DNA of 64,000 bases from Deltaproteobacteria bacterium HGW-Deltaproteobacteria-18 (GCA_002841885.1 PHBE01000007.1:62001-126000); one strand, 5' to 3'. Shown: positions 44,259 through 53,681, counted from the first letter of the stretch. The notes: generated by a model not told the origin, from the letters alone. Numbers and translations: made by a program.

Positions 44259-45283
44259 CCATGAAATACCCATCCCTGGACAGGCTGCTTGAGAGCATCG
44301 GCAGCGTTTTTGACGCCTATTCGGTGGTTCTCTTTTGTCGCAATTCTGCCGGAACTTTCGATTTAACCACTTCATTCAGTCTTGGGGATTCCATCCGCAA
44401 GGGCGCAAAGATCGAATCTGGCCAGGGCCTGGTGGGCTGGATTCTCAAGAACGACTCGCCGCTTGTTGTCGAGAAGTTCGACGAGAAGAATACCTTTCTT
44501 GGTTACTACGGCGCAGAACAGGACGAGCAGATCAAGGTTTTCGTTGGCTGTCCCCTGCCCGGCGGACTTGGCGCCCTGTGCATGGACAGCAAGAAAACCT
44601 ACGCCTTCACGTCCAAGGACCAGCGTCTGCTGTCCCTCTTTGCCCTGGTTGTGGCCGCCATCATCGATGATGTGGGCGAGGGCGGGGTTTCCAGTCGCGA
44701 GCAGGCCCTGTATCGTGTGCTGCAGCAGGTGTACGCCCTGCGCGAGGCGCATCCCAAATGGACGGACTTTCTGAATCGCTATCTGGCTCTTCTGGCCGGG
44801 GCCAGCGGTTACGAATACGCCTTCCTGGTGGTCAGCGACGAGTGGGGGAACAACTATCTCCTTGAAGGCAGCAACAAGCCGTTCATGCCCGAGAACATCA
44901 CTGCCCGGCAGTCTTTCAGCACGGGCAGCGGACTTCTGGGATGGGTCTTCAAGAAGAATCAGCCTGTCTTTTTTGGCGACGGCAAGAGCGAGCTTGGCCG
45001 CACGCCCCTTTTTGGCCGCGACATCCCGGGCCCGGTTTTGAATACCCTCATGGCTTTTCCCCTGAAAGTGCATACCCGTTGTCGGGGCGTGCTGGTTTTC
45101 GGGGATCGCGAAAGCGGGGTCATCAGCAGTGAAATCCGGGCCTTTGCCAACATGGCCTCGGATTACTTGGCTCTTTTTCTGGAGAATCTGTATCTGAGGA
45201 ACAAGGTCAGGCGTTTTGCCCTTCCCGGCATAACCGATCCGGGCGACGCTTCCGATTTCGACAATTCCGATTATCACCCTTAA
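44255..45283 (+). CDS. Protein with two GAF domains
   Basis: 342 residues. Two GAF-like sensor folds, about 10-140 (VVLFCRNSAGTFDL, IESGQGLVGWILKN, FVGCPL) and about 165-310 (YAFLVVSDEWGNNYLLEGSN, GSGLLGWVFKKNQPVFFGD, LMAFPLKVHTRCRGVLVFGD). No output domain is present, so it would signal by protein contact or ligand sequestration. The acidic tail (DPGDASDFDNSDY) is distinctive. It precedes mreB by 16 bp on the same strand, so it may be co-transcribed with it. The ligand is unknown. Confidence 0.78.
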   Translation: MTMKYPSLDRLLESIGSVFDAYSVVLFCRNSAGTFDLTTSFSLGDSIRKGAKIESGQGLVGWILKNDSPLVVEKFDEKNTFLGYYGAEQDEQIKVFVGCPLPGGLGALCMDSKKTYAFTSKDQRLLSLFALVVAAIIDDVGEGGVSSREQALYRVLQQVYALREAHPKWTDFLNRYLALLAGASGYEYAFLVVSDEWGNNYLLEGSNKPFMPENITARQSFSTGSGLLGWVFKKNQPVFFGDGKSELGRTPLFGRDIPGPVLNTLMAFPLKVHTRCRGVLVFGDRESGVISSEIRAFANMASDYLALFLENLYLRNKVRRFALPGITDPGDASDFDNSDYHP

Positions 45284-45299
45284 GTCAGGCAGGGCGAAT

Positions 45300-46325
45300 A
45301 TGTTTTTCAGCAAGCTTTTCGGCTTTCTCGGTAAAAATCTGGCCATGGACCTCGGCACGGCCAACACGCTCCTGTATTCGCCCAAGGACGGGATCGTGCT
45401 CAACGAGCCGTCGGTGGTGGCCCTCGACATCCGCAACGATGCCATCCTGGCCGTGGGCCGGGAGGCCAAGGAATATCTCGGCCGCACCCCGGAAAGGATC
45501 CGTGCCGTGCGTCCCCTGAAGGACGGGGTCATCGCCGACTTCGAGGTCACCAAGGCCATGATCTCCTACTTCATCAAGAAGGTCATGACAGGCATGCGCA
45601 TCGTCAAGCCGCGCATGGTCATCTGCGTGCCTGCGGGGATAACCCAGGTGGAGAAGAGGGCGGTCATCGAGTCGGCGCTGCAGGCCGGAGCGCGGGAGGT
45701 CAAGCTCATCGAGGAGCCCATGGCCGCAGCCATCGGGGCGGGCCTGCCCATCCACGAACCGAGGGGCAACATGGTGGTCGACATCGGCGGCGGCACTACC
45801 GAAGTGGCGGTCATTTCGCTTTCCGCCGTGGCCTACTCAGAATCCGTGCGCATCGCCGGGGACGAGATCAACGACGCCATCCAGCGCTACGTTCAGGATG
45901 AATTTCAGCTTCTGATCGGTGAGAACATGGCCGAGGCGGCCAAGATCCACATCGCGTCCGCCGTGCCCCTGCCCGAGCCCCTGCAATACCGGGTGGCGGG
46001 AAAGAACCTGGTCGACGGCAACCCGAAGTCCATCATCCTGAACGACTCGCATGTGCGCGAGGCGATCAAGGAGCCCGTGGCCGCCATTGTCGCAGCCGTG
46101 CGCAGGGCCCTTGAGAAGACTCCTCCCGAACTGGTCGCGGACATCGCCACCAACGGCCTGCTGCTGGCTGGCGGCGGGGCCCTTTTAAAGGGTCTGGATA
46201 AACTCATCACGCAGCAGAGTTCCCTCATGGTGCATATCGATGATGATCCCTTGACCACGGTAGTGCGCGGAACTGGCCGCTCTCTTGAGGATGAGGCGTG
46301 TTTCTCGAAGGTCTATATCAACTAG
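45300..46325 (+). CDS. mreB: Rod shape-determining protein MreB
   Basis: 341 residues, bacterial actin that organises elongation-phase wall synthesis. Actin-fold phosphate loops are visible: AMDLGTANTLLY, VVDIGGGTTEVAVIS and LLLAGGGALLKGLD. An N-terminal amphipathic start (MFFSKLFGFLGKN) fits membrane binding. mreC and mreD do not follow; the next gene is convergent and overlaps by 8 bp. The window supports a rod or vibrioid cell. Confidence 0.96.
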   Translation: MFFSKLFGFLGKNLAMDLGTANTLLYSPKDGIVLNEPSVVALDIRNDAILAVGREAKEYLGRTPERIRAVRPLKDGVIADFEVTKAMISYFIKKVMTGMRIVKPRMVICVPAGITQVEKRAVIESALQAGAREVKLIEEPMAAAIGAGLPIHEPRGNMVVDIGGGTTEVAVISLSAVAYSESVRIAGDEINDAIQRYVQDEFQLLIGENMAEAAKIHIASAVPLPEPLQYRVAGKNLVDGNPKSIILNDSHVREAIKEPVAAIVAAVRRALEKTPPELVADIATNGLLLAGGGALLKGLDKLITQQSSLMVHIDDDPLTTVVRGTGRSLEDEACFSKVYIN

Positions 46326-46842
46326 CAGTGGCCGGGCGATGAAGATTCGCGTTCCACACGGTCAGAAGCGCCGGTGAGAGCTGGTCCGGGTAGGCGGAGG
46401 CCAGGGCGTCGAGTTCGTCCTGGTCCACGGCCATGAAGGAGAGATCCTGAAGAAGGAGCCGGGCGGCCTGGCTTGAAAGACCGGCGCAAAAGACGTCCAC
46501 GATTTCGTTGCCGGTTCCCGCTCCTTCGGCCAATGTCAGCATATGCCGCAGATTTCCGGTCAGCTCGGCCGCGACGGGGGGCAGATGCCTTTCGGCGGCC
46601 TCCTCGGCGGCCTCAGTGGCCATGATGTGCCCGCAGCCCACGATGTCCCAGCGCCCCGGATGAAGGGGGTGGCTTTTGTCCAGCCTGCGCAACACGAGAC
46701 GTCCCTGTGCATCCGTCAGCAAGAGCAGAAAACCCCTGTGCCTCAGTCCCTGCAGATGGACCTGCTCCGAAGCCATGATGGCCAGGGGCAGGTTGTTTTC
46801 GTCCACGACATGGATTTTTTCCTGGCCTGTTTCCAAAGACAT
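46318..46842 (-). CDS. Nudix-like hydrolase with degenerate Nudix box
   Basis: 174 residues. The fold is Nudix-like (HVVDENNLPLAIMAS, GFLLLLTDAQGRLVLRRLD, GRWDIVGCGHIM), but the catalytic box GHIMATEAAEEAAERHLPPVAAEL keeps the first Gly and Glu while the REx2EExG end is replaced. It resembles IPP isomerase-type or Idi-like Nudix proteins (KIHVVDENNLPLAIM). Metal-dependent hydrolysis is doubtful. The minus-strand frame extends further upstream, opposite the rimI gene, but the SD-like GGGAA and the fold both indicate the ATG at 46842. Confidence 0.68.
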   Translation of the reverse strand: MSLETGQEKIHVVDENNLPLAIMASEQVHLQGLRHRGFLLLLTDAQGRLVLRRLDKSHPLHPGRWDIVGCGHIMATEAAEEAAERHLPPVAAELTGNLRHMLTLAEGAGTGNEIVDVFCAGLSSQAARLLLQDLSFMAVDQDELDALASAYPDQLSPALLTVWNANLHRPATAS

Positions 46843-46869
46843 GAGTTCCCGCACTGAAAAGAGGTAAAG

Positions 46870-47331
46870 ATGGTTGAAAAGGGTCTCGAACTGCGCGTGC
46901 TCGGGCCTCGGGATGCAGCGGCGCTGGCCGCTCTGGAGGCCCGGGTCTTTGACGACGCATGGAATTTCGAGCAGTTCAGGGACCTTTTGGGGCAGGATCG
47001 TTTTTTGGCCGTGGGCGCCTTTGATCCTGCCGGGCTGTGCGCATACCTGACGGCTTACAGTGTGGCGGGTGAGCTGGAAATAGTCAACGTGGCGGTGACT
47101 GTCGCCCAGCGCGGCAAAGGCATCGGCCGCTCGCTGCTGCTTTTTTTCCTGGAGCAGGGACGCTTGCGGGGCGCAGAACGTGCGGTGCTTGAGGTTCGCA
47201 GCGGCAATGCCGCGGCCCGGGCCCTTTACGGGGGGTGCGGATTTGTGCAGGTGGGGATGCGCAGGGCGTATTACGCCGACAGCGGCGAAGATGCCCTGGT
47301 ACTGGAGTGGACGCCTTGCCCCGGCTCGTGA
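46870..47331 (+). CDS. rimI: GNAT acetyltransferase, RimI-like
   Basis: 153 residues. The GNAT acetyl-CoA site reads VAVTVAQRGKGIGRSLL, then ERAVLEVRSGNAAARALYGGCGFVQVGMRRAYY. This matches RimI, which acetylates the N-terminus of ribosomal protein bS18. An SD (AAGAGG) precedes the ATG. It is divergent from the Nudix-like gene by 27 bp, and its stop overlaps the next gene. Confidence 0.85.
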   Translation: MVEKGLELRVLGPRDAAALAALEARVFDDAWNFEQFRDLLGQDRFLAVGAFDPAGLCAYLTAYSVAGELEIVNVAVTVAQRGKGIGRSLLLFFLEQGRLRGAERAVLEVRSGNAAARALYGGCGFVQVGMRRAYYADSGEDALVLEWTPCPGS

Positions 47332-47930
47332 AAGACCCGCACTCCTATTTTCGTGCTCTGGTTCCGGACGGAGCACGCGATCTGTCGAGGCTGGCCGGGG
47401 ATGCCGCTGCGCGGGGAGTGCCGGTCATCGGGCCGGTCGTGGGCGGGCTGCTGGCGCTTCTGTGCCGGGTCATGGGGGCCTTGCGCGTGCTTGAGCTGGG
47501 CGCGGCCGTAGGCTATTCCACGACTTTTTTGGCCCAGGCCATGCGGGATACGGGCGGATTTGCCTTCAGCGTGGACATGCATGAGGCCCATTGCCGCGAG
47601 GCGCGGGCCAATCTGGCGTCTTTCGGACTGGGGCAGAGCTGCGCCATTCTGTGCGCCGACGCCCGCGCGCTGCCTTTTGGTGACGAAGGCTTTGACCTGG
47701 TTTTTCTGGATGTGGACCAGCGCTATTACGCAAAGCTCGAATCCGTCTGCCACCGACTGTTGCGGCCCGGGGGGCTGCTGGTCGCGGACAACACCGCCTT
47801 TGCCGACGCAGGCGAATTCAACATCCTGATCCAGGATGGCAGGCGCTGGGACGCGGTCAATATTTACGCATTCTTACCGAATCATGCGCCGGAGCAGGAC
47901 GGAATCTGCCTGGCGCGCAAGAAACCATAA
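47316..47930 (+). CDS. SAM-dependent O-methyltransferase-like protein
   Basis: About 204 residues. It has the class I methyltransferase core: [34 protein letters not shown] and [34 protein letters not shown]. The catechol/caffeoyl-CoA type metal-binding signature is suggested by the D-x-D and DN residues. The start is uncertain: TTG 47316 has GGAG 8 nt upstream, whereas GTG 47328 overlaps the rimI stop (GTGA) without an SD. Substrate unknown. Confidence 0.82.
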   Translation: MPRLVKDPHSYFRALVPDGARDLSRLAGDAAARGVPVIGPVVGGLLALLCRVMGALRVLELGAAVGYSTTFLAQAMRDTGGFAFSVDMHEAHCREARANLASFGLGQSCAILCADARALPFGDEGFDLVFLDVDQRYYAKLESVCHRLLRPGGLLVADNTAFADAGEFNILIQDGRRWDAVNIYAFLPNHAPEQDGICLARKKP

Positions 47931-47943
47931 GGAGACACTAAAA

Positions 47944-48429
47944 ATGATAGTTATGGAAACTTCCAAGGGGACGATGAAGATTGAACTGTTCGCGGACAAA
48001 GCCCCTCTGACCTGCGAGAACTTTCTCAATTATGTGCGCGAGGGCTTTTACGACGGGACGATCTTCCATCGCGTCATTCCCAATTTTATGATCCAGGGCG
48101 GCGGGATGACCGAGAACATGAGCGAAAAGAAGACGGGCGATCCGATCAAGAACGAAGCCGACAACGGACTCAAAAATCAGCGCGGCACCCTGGCCATGGC
48201 CCGCACCCAGGCCGTGGACAGTGCGACCTCACAGTTTTTCATCAATCTGCGCGACAACGCGTTCCTGGATCACGGCTCGCGGGATTTCGGCTACGCCGTG
48301 TTCGCGCAGGTGGTCGAGGGGATTGAAGTCATGGAAGAGATCGCGGGCGTGCCCACGGGCAACTTCGGTTTTCATCAGGACGTGCCCAAGGAGTCGGTCA
48401 TCATTACCCGGGTCAGCGTAGAGGAATAA
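47944..48429 (+). CDS. Cyclophilin-type peptidyl-prolyl cis-trans isomerase
   Basis: 161 residues with no signal peptide, so a cytoplasmic PpiB-type enzyme. Active-site segments are visible: [17 protein letters not shown] (catalytic Arg), [18 protein letters not shown] and [11 protein letters not shown] strong AAGGAG precedes the ATG at 47944. It follows the methyltransferase by 13 bp and precedes the hydrolase by 3 bp. Confidence 0.95.
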   Translation: MIVMETSKGTMKIELFADKAPLTCENFLNYVREGFYDGTIFHRVIPNFMIQGGGMTENMSEKKTGDPIKNEADNGLKNQRGTLAMARTQAVDSATSQFFINLRDNAFLDHGSRDFGYAVFAQVVEGIEVMEEIAGVPTGNFGFHQDVPKESVIITRVSVEE

Positions 48430-48432
48430 GGT

Positions 48433-49407
48433 TTGGTTCAGCTGGCGAGAGCCTTTCCCTTCTCCTCGGGGCATGTCCAGACCCTTTTCCCGCCTTTGTT
48501 CCGGTCCATGCCGGACGCGTGTTACGAGCGGGAGCGTTTCGAGACTTCGGACGGCGATTTCGTGGATCTGGACTGGTCCCGGGGCGAGGGGAGCCCCGGT
48601 CTTGTGTTCATCATGCACGGCCTGGAGGGGCATTCCCGGCGTAAATACGTACTGGGAATGGTCAGGGCCGCGCGGGAGCACGGCCTTGACGCCGTGGCCA
48701 TGAACTTCAGGGGTTGCAGTGGGGAGCCCAATCGCAAAGTCTCCATGTACCATTCGGGCTGGACCCGAGACTTGCACGAGGCCCTGCTCATGATCGCGTC
48801 CCTGCGGCGCTATCGGAGTGTACACCTGATTGGGTTCAGTCTCGGTGGAAACGTCATTCTCAAGTATCTCGGGGAGGATGCGTCGATCATTCCCGGGGTC
48901 GTTAGTGGGGCCGTGGCCATTTCCGTACCCTGCGACCTGGAGGATTCGGCCAGGGCTCTGGCCCGTCCCCAGTGCGCCCTCTACACCCGTTATCTGCTTG
49001 ACCAGCTGCGAAAGAAGATTATCGATAAAGGTCGGCTTTTTCCCGGAGCGCTCGACCTCAAAGGCGTGGAGAAGCTGCGCACCTTTCGCCAGTTTGACGA
49101 CCGCTTCACGGCCCCCCTGCACGGATTCCGCGACGCGCTTGACTACTGGCGCAGATCCAGTTCGCGGCAGTATCTGCCCGGCATCGACCGGCGGACGTGT
49201 ATAATAAATGCCGCCAATGATCCTTTTCTGGGGCCGCGGTGTTATCCTGAAGGGGAAGCCCGCGCCAACGGGAATCTGACCCTGCTCACTCCTCCGACCG
49301 GCGGCCATGTGGGTTTTGTGGGTTCGGGCGGGGGCTGGATGTACTGGTCGGAGTGGATGGCCATGCGCTTTCTGCTGGACCCGGCTGCATCGCAAGTGCA
49401 GGAATGA
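48433..49407 (+). CDS. Alpha/beta hydrolase, YheT/YheT-like
   Basis: 324 residues. The nucleophile elbow is IGFSLGGN (Ser about 138), with an oxyanion-type HGLEGHS, the acid in NAANDPFLG and the His in GGHVGFVG. This matches the YheT (AB_hydrolase, UPF0017) group. A TTG start at 48433 follows GGAATAAGG; no ATG suits until codon 26. It is 3 bp after the cyclophilin gene, so both are in one operon. Substrate unknown. Confidence 0.87.
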   Translation: MVQLARAFPFSSGHVQTLFPPLFRSMPDACYERERFETSDGDFVDLDWSRGEGSPGLVFIMHGLEGHSRRKYVLGMVRAAREHGLDAVAMNFRGCSGEPNRKVSMYHSGWTRDLHEALLMIASLRRYRSVHLIGFSLGGNVILKYLGEDASIIPGVVSGAVAISVPCDLEDSARALARPQCALYTRYLLDQLRKKIIDKGRLFPGALDLKGVEKLRTFRQFDDRFTAPLHGFRDALDYWRRSSSRQYLPGIDRRTCIINAANDPFLGPRCYPEGEARANGNLTLLTPPTGGHVGFVGSGGGWMYWSEWMAMRFLLDPAASQVQE

Positions 49408-49502
49408 GGCGCAGGATTCTGCAGATGGTCACAAGTGTGCAATTGGCTGCACAGAATGTCTGCGCGCAAATTTTTTCTTCTTGCCGACCAGTGGGTTGGC
49501 TC

Positions 49503-49518
49503 TGGCATGATCGATGCT
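49503..49518 (+). promoter_or_regulatory. Sigma-54-like promoter upstream of htrA
   Basis: TGGCATGATCGATGCT matches the -24/-12 pattern with GG-N10-GC exact, 35 bp before the htrA ATG. Compared with TGGCACG-N4-TTGCW it has two mismatches. One chance match in 64 kb is possible. Confidence 0.45.
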
Positions 49519-49553
49519 TTTTGCAGGTTGTCAACAAGAGACGGAGGTCTTCA

Positions 49554-50975
49554 ATGAAATATGCCATTCGACTCCTTACCATCATGTTCGTGTTTGTGGC
49601 TTCGGCATCCATGGCCGCGCAGCTTCCGGATTTCACGGAGCTTGCGGAAAAGTCGGGCCAGGCGGTGGTCAATATCAGCACGGTCAAGATCGTCAAAAAT
49701 CAGCGCAACATGCAGCAGTTTTTTCCGAGGGGGCCTCAGGGACAGCACCCGTTCGGGGATTTCTTCGATCAGTTCGATCGATTTTTCGGGGAGCAGGGCC
49801 AGGGAGCCCCGCGCGAACAACGTTCTCTGGGATCGGGCTTTGTCTTTTCCGCTGACGGTTACATAGTCACCAACAACCATGTCATCGAGGGCGCGGATTC
49901 CATCAAGGTCAATCTTCAGGTCGACAAGAACGGCGACCGCTCCTACGACGCCGAAGTCATCGGCACGGACAAGGAGACGGATCTGGCGCTTCTGAAGATC
50001 AAGGCCGACAAGCCGCTGCCGTATCTGGTTTTTGGCGACTCCGACGCGCTCAAGGTAGGGCAGTGGGTCATGGCCATCGGCAATCCCTTCGGCCTTGACC
50101 ACACCGTCACGGCCGGAATCGTCAGCGCCAAGGGCCGCACCATCGGCGCCGGTCCCTACGACAACTTCATTCAGACCGACGCTTCCATCAATCCCGGCAA
50201 CAGCGGCGGGCCGCTCATCAACCTGGACGGGCAGGTGATAGGCATCAACACCGCCATCGTGGCATCGGGGCAGGGCATCGGCTTTGCCATTCCCAGCAAC
50301 ATGGCCAGGCAGGTCATCGAGCAGCTGAGGGAATACCAGAGCGTGAAGCGCGGCTGGCTGGGCGTGTCCATCCAGAACGTGGATGAGAATTCCGCCAAGG
50401 CCCTGGGCCTTGAAGAGGTTCGGGGCGCCCTGGTTTCGTCCGTGACGGCCGGAGATCCGGCGGAAAAGGCCGGGATCAAGGCCGGAGACGTCATTGTCGC
50501 CGTGGATGGGATTTCCGTGGCAGACGCCGGGGATCTGACCCGCAAGATCGGTGATCTCCTCCCCGGCGTGAAGATCGATCTTTCGGTCTGGCGCGAGGGC
50601 AAGATCGTCAAGATTCCACTGGTCCTGGGTGAGCGCAGCGCGGAAAAGGTGGCGCAGGGACGGCCCGGCGCCCCGCAAGACCAGGGCGAGGATGTCCTTG
50701 GCCTGAGCGTCCGCCCCGTGACCGAGGCCGAGGCGAAGGCGCTGGAGCTCGACCGGGCCCAGGGGCTTCTGGTGGTTGAAGTGAGCGAGGGTTCCCTGGC
50801 TGCGCAAAACGACCTGAGCGCCGGGGATGTGATCCTTGAAGCCAACGGCAAGGCCGTGGACACGGTCAAGGCCTTGCGTGAGGTGGTCGAAGGCGACGGC
50901 AAGGAGAAGGGCGTTGTCATGCTGCTGCTCAAGCGTCAGGGCCGCAACATCTTCCGTACCGTGCCCCTCTCCTAG
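49554..50975 (+). CDS. htrA: DegP/HtrA-type periplasmic serine protease
   Basis: 473 residues. A signal peptide (MKYAIRLLTIMFVFVASASMAA) leads to a trypsin-like protease with the triad H109 (NNHVIEG), D143 (TDLALLK) and S217 (INPGNSGGPL). Two PDZ domains follow, near 265-355 and 385-470. It degrades or refolds damaged envelope proteins. The ATG at 49554 has GGAGG upstream. The Q-rich linker after the signal peptide (HFGDFFDQFD-like) is typical. A sigma-54-like site precedes it. It is followed by ispE after 4 bp. Confidence 0.95.
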   Translation: MKYAIRLLTIMFVFVASASMAAQLPDFTELAEKSGQAVVNISTVKIVKNQRNMQQFFPRGPQGQHPFGDFFDQFDRFFGEQGQGAPREQRSLGSGFVFSADGYIVTNNHVIEGADSIKVNLQVDKNGDRSYDAEVIGTDKETDLALLKIKADKPLPYLVFGDSDALKVGQWVMAIGNPFGLDHTVTAGIVSAKGRTIGAGPYDNFIQTDASINPGNSGGPLINLDGQVIGINTAIVASGQGIGFAIPSNMARQVIEQLREYQSVKRGWLGVSIQNVDENSAKALGLEEVRGALVSSVTAGDPAEKAGIKAGDVIVAVDGISVADAGDLTRKIGDLLPGVKIDLSVWREGKIVKIPLVLGERSAEKVAQGRPGAPQDQGEDVLGLSVRPVTEAEAKALELDRAQGLLVVEVSEGSLAAQNDLSAGDVILEANGKAVDTVKALREVVEGDGKEKGVVMLLLKRQGRNIFRTVPLS

Positions 50976-50979
50976 GAAC

Positions 50980-51891
50980 ATGTCGGATCAGGCAGGGATG
51001 AGCGCGGTCTGGACGCTTCGCGCAGGGTGCAAGGTCAACCTTTACCTGGACATTGTCGGGGTGCGGGAAGACGGCTATCATGAGATTGAGAGCCTCTTTT
51101 ACCCGCTCCCCTCGCCATGCGATATTCTGGAAGTGCAGCTGACCGGAGGGCAGGGCCTTAGCCTGTCCTGTTCCGTTCCAGATCTTGACGGCGGGGAAAA
51201 TATCCTGTCCCGGGCGTACATGAGGTTCGCCGAAGCTACGGGTTTTGCTCCGGGCGTGTCGGTGCATCTGCACAAGAACATACCCATGGGCGCGGGTCTC
51301 GGGGGGGGCAGCAGCGATGCGGCCGCCTTTCTTTCCTGGCTCAACGCCCGGGCCGAAGAGCGTGCCCTGGGCAGGAGCGAGCTGGCAGGACTGGCCCTGA
51401 CACTGGGGGCTGATGTACCTTTTTTTCTGGAAAACGAACCGGCCTGGGTCACGGGGATTGGCGAGAAGCTCCAGCCGGTGGACTGCGATCTGTCCGGCTA
51501 CACTCTGCTGGTGATCTGTCCTTCCGTGCACGTCAACACCAAGTGGGCCTACGGGCGCTGGGACGAGATGCGTGAAAGCGCAGGCGTGCGACCAAGAAAA
51601 GAGTTGACACCCGAAATCAGCCCTATTATGAGTCTTTGCTTCACGAAACCGCCCAAGCTTTGGAATGGGTTTGAAGACGTTGTTTTTCATGAATTTCCAG
51701 CGCTTTACGAGGTCAAAAGGCAAATACTGAATCACTTTCCGGACGCCTGCGTCATGAGTGGAAGCGGTTCAAGTTTTGTGGCTCTTTTTTCTTCAGCGGA
51801 GCGTGCGATTCGGTGTGCCTGCGTCATGCGGACCATGGGGAACACATGCCACGCGAGCAGATCCGGCGAACCTCTGGACTGGATTTCGTGA
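50980..51891 (+). CDS. ispE: 4-diphosphocytidyl-2-C-methyl-D-erythritol kinase
   Basis: 303 residues, the ATP-dependent kinase of the MEP isoprenoid pathway. GHMP-kinase motifs are clear: KVNLYLDIVGVREDGYHEIESLFYPL, the ATP loop PMGAGLGGGSSDAAAFL, and C-terminal MSGSGSSFVALF. Members are usually about 280-300 residues. The start 4 bp after the htrA stop implies co-transcription. A weak hairpin and T-rich tract follow. Confidence 0.94.
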   Translation: MSDQAGMSAVWTLRAGCKVNLYLDIVGVREDGYHEIESLFYPLPSPCDILEVQLTGGQGLSLSCSVPDLDGGENILSRAYMRFAEATGFAPGVSVHLHKNIPMGAGLGGGSSDAAAFLSWLNARAEERALGRSELAGLALTLGADVPFFLENEPAWVTGIGEKLQPVDCDLSGYTLLVICPSVHVNTKWAYGRWDEMRESAGVRPRKELTPEISPIMSLCFTKPPKLWNGFEDVVFHEFPALYEVKRQILNHFPDACVMSGSGSSFVALFSSAERAIRCACVMRTMGNTCHASRSGEPLDWIS

Positions 51892-51909
51892 AGGCTTAGG
51901 GTTGGGCTG

Positions 51910-51940
51910 CGGGTCTGCAAACCCGACGCTCTTTTTCTTT
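51910..51940 (+). terminator. Possible intrinsic terminator after ispE
   Basis: CGGGT (51910-51914) pairs with ACCCG (51921-51925), and a T-rich run (CTCTTTTTCTTTT) follows. The stem is only 5 bp, so efficiency is doubtful. Confidence 0.5.
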
Positions 51941-51982
51941 TACTTGAGGAAGCCACTGGCCGACAGGCCGGGCGACCTATGT

Positions 51983-52058
51983 TGGGGCGTCGCCAAGCTG
52001 GCAAGGCAACGGTTTTTGGTTCCGTCATTCGGAGGTTCGAATCCTCCCGCCCCAGCCA
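51983..52058 (+). tRNA. tRNA-Gln (anticodon TTG)
   Basis: A 76-nt cloverleaf. Acceptor stem TGGGGCG pairs with CGCCCCA, the T-arm carries GGTTCGAATCC, and the CCA end (52056-52058) is genome-encoded. The anticodon loop TTTTGGT places TTG at the anticodon. It lies 22 bp before the prs start. Confidence 0.95.
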
Positions 52059-52080
52059 TTTTTTTATCCAAGGACAGATT

Positions 52081-53025
52081 ATGCCACGCATGGGCGAGCT
52101 GAAAATCGTCACGGGAACCGCCAATCCGGCTTTGGCTGCCCGCATTTGTGATCATCTGGGCTGCAAGTTGACCCACTCCCTGGTCGATAAGTTCAGCGAT
52201 GGAGAGATCCGTGTTGAAATGGGCGAGAACGTTCGGGGTGACGATGTGTATGTGGTGCAATCCACCTGCGCTCCGGTCAATCATAACCTGATGGAACTCT
52301 GCCTGATGCTCGACGCCCTGAAGCGTGCCAGTGCAGGCCGGGTCACGGCGGTGGTGCCGTATTTCGGTTACGCCCGTCAGGATCGAAAAGTCGTGCCCCG
52401 CGCACCGATCAGCGCCAAACTGGTGGCCGACTTCATCACCGTTGCCGGCGTGGACCGCGTTCTGACCATCGACCTGCATTCCGGGCAGATCCAGGGTTTC
52501 TTCAACAAGCCCGTGGACAACCTCTATGCGGCCCAGGTACTGCTTGAGTATATCCGCAAGCTGGGTGACAATTTGATCATCGTGTCGCCCGATGCTGGCG
52601 GCACTGAGCGGGCGAGAGCTTACGCCAAGCGTCTCGGCGTAGGGCTGGCCATCGTGGACAAGCGCCGCGAAGGTCCGAACAAGGCTCATGCCATGCAGCT
52701 CATCGGTGACGTCAAGGGCAAGATCGCCGTTGTGCTCGATGACATGATCGACACGGCCGGCACCATGACCGAGGCCGGGAACATGCTGGCCGAAAACGGC
52801 GCCGAGGATGTCGTTGCCTGCGCCTCCCATGCGGTCCTTTCCGGACCTGCAGTGGAGCGTCTCAACAACTCGGCTTTTTCGCAGGTCATCGTGACCGACA
52901 CCATCCCGCTCAATGCCCAGGCTCTGAGCAGTGACAAGTTCAAGGTAATTTCCGTTGGCAGTCTCATTGCCAAGGCCATACATAATATCCATTCCGAATC
53001 TTCCGTCAGTGTTCTGTTCAGCTGA
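52081..53025 (+). CDS. prs: Ribose-phosphate pyrophosphokinase
   Basis: 314 residues. It makes PRPP from ribose 5-phosphate and ATP for nucleotide, His, Trp and NAD synthesis. [32 protein letters not shown] and the PRPP loop [13 protein letters not shown] are present. The ATG follows AAGGA. The order prs-rplY-pth after a tRNA is common in deltaproteobacteria and fits here. Confidence 0.97.
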   Translation: MPRMGELKIVTGTANPALAARICDHLGCKLTHSLVDKFSDGEIRVEMGENVRGDDVYVVQSTCAPVNHNLMELCLMLDALKRASAGRVTAVVPYFGYARQDRKVVPRAPISAKLVADFITVAGVDRVLTIDLHSGQIQGFFNKPVDNLYAAQVLLEYIRKLGDNLIIVSPDAGGTERARAYAKRLGVGLAIVDKRREGPNKAHAMQLIGDVKGKIAVVLDDMIDTAGTMTEAGNMLAENGAEDVVACASHAVLSGPAVERLNNSAFSQVIVTDTIPLNAQALSSDKFKVISVGSLIAKAIHNIHSESSVSVLFS

Positions 53026-53076
53026 ACCCGGGCAGACAAGAGATTGATTTTTAGTTGATGAATAAAGGAGAAAAGC

Positions 53077-53670
53077 ATGTCTGAAGTCGCAAGTTTGCAG
53101 TTAACGCCTCGTGAAGAAAGGGGAAAAGGCCCTTGCTCCCGTTTGCGTTCCAATGGTTTGGTTCCCGGCGTGTTCTACAACTCTAAGGGTGAAAATATCT
53201 CCTTTACCGTAGAAAACCTGGCTTTGGGCAAGGCTTTCGAGAAGGTTCGCTACTCAAAAATGATTGAGCTGCAGATCGAAGTTGACGGCCAGGTGCAGAA
53301 GCGCAACGCCCTGTTCAAAAAACTCGTGAAGCATCCGGTCAAAAGCCGTTATGACCACGTGGACTTCATAGGCATCGATCTCGACAAGGAAGTGCAGGTC
53401 ACCATTCCCGTCGAGACCATCGGTCGCGCCAAGGGCGTCGTGCTGGGCGGCAAGCTTGAGATTCTGGAAGAACGCGTCATGGTGCGCTGTCTGCCGACCG
53501 CCATTCCCGATTCCATTGTCGTCACCGTTACCGAGCTTGAAATCGGTGGCAAGGTATTTGTCGATCAGCTCGTTCTCCCCGAAGGGGTCAAGGCCGTTTA
53601 CGATCGCAATTTCCCTGTCGTCGCGATTCAGACCGCTCGTGGCGCCAAGACCGGCGAAGAAGAAGAATAG
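53077..53670 (+). CDS. rplY: 50S ribosomal protein bL25, CTC/TL5 type
   Basis: 197 residues, the long two-domain form. It has an N-terminal 5S-rRNA-binding domain (RGKGPCSRLRSNGLVPGVFY) and a C-terminal CTC beta domain (about 95-185), ending in an acidic tail (GEEEE). The start is preceded by AAAGGAG. It is followed by a hairpin terminator before pth. Confidence 0.94.
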   Translation: MSEVASLQLTPREERGKGPCSRLRSNGLVPGVFYNSKGENISFTVENLALGKAFEKVRYSKMIELQIEVDGQVQKRNALFKKLVKHPVKSRYDHVDFIGIDLDKEVQVTIPVETIGRAKGVVLGGKLEILEERVMVRCLPTAIPDSIVVTVTELEIGGKVFVDQLVLPEGVKAVYDRNFPVVAIQTARGAKTGEEEE

Positions 53671-53681
53671 TTCGCAATCCC

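Noticed and set aside
46843-47376. N-terminal extension of the Nudix-like gene opposite rimI
   Set aside because: rimI has a full GNAT motif on the other strand; the extension has no motif and the Nudix fold begins at 46842.
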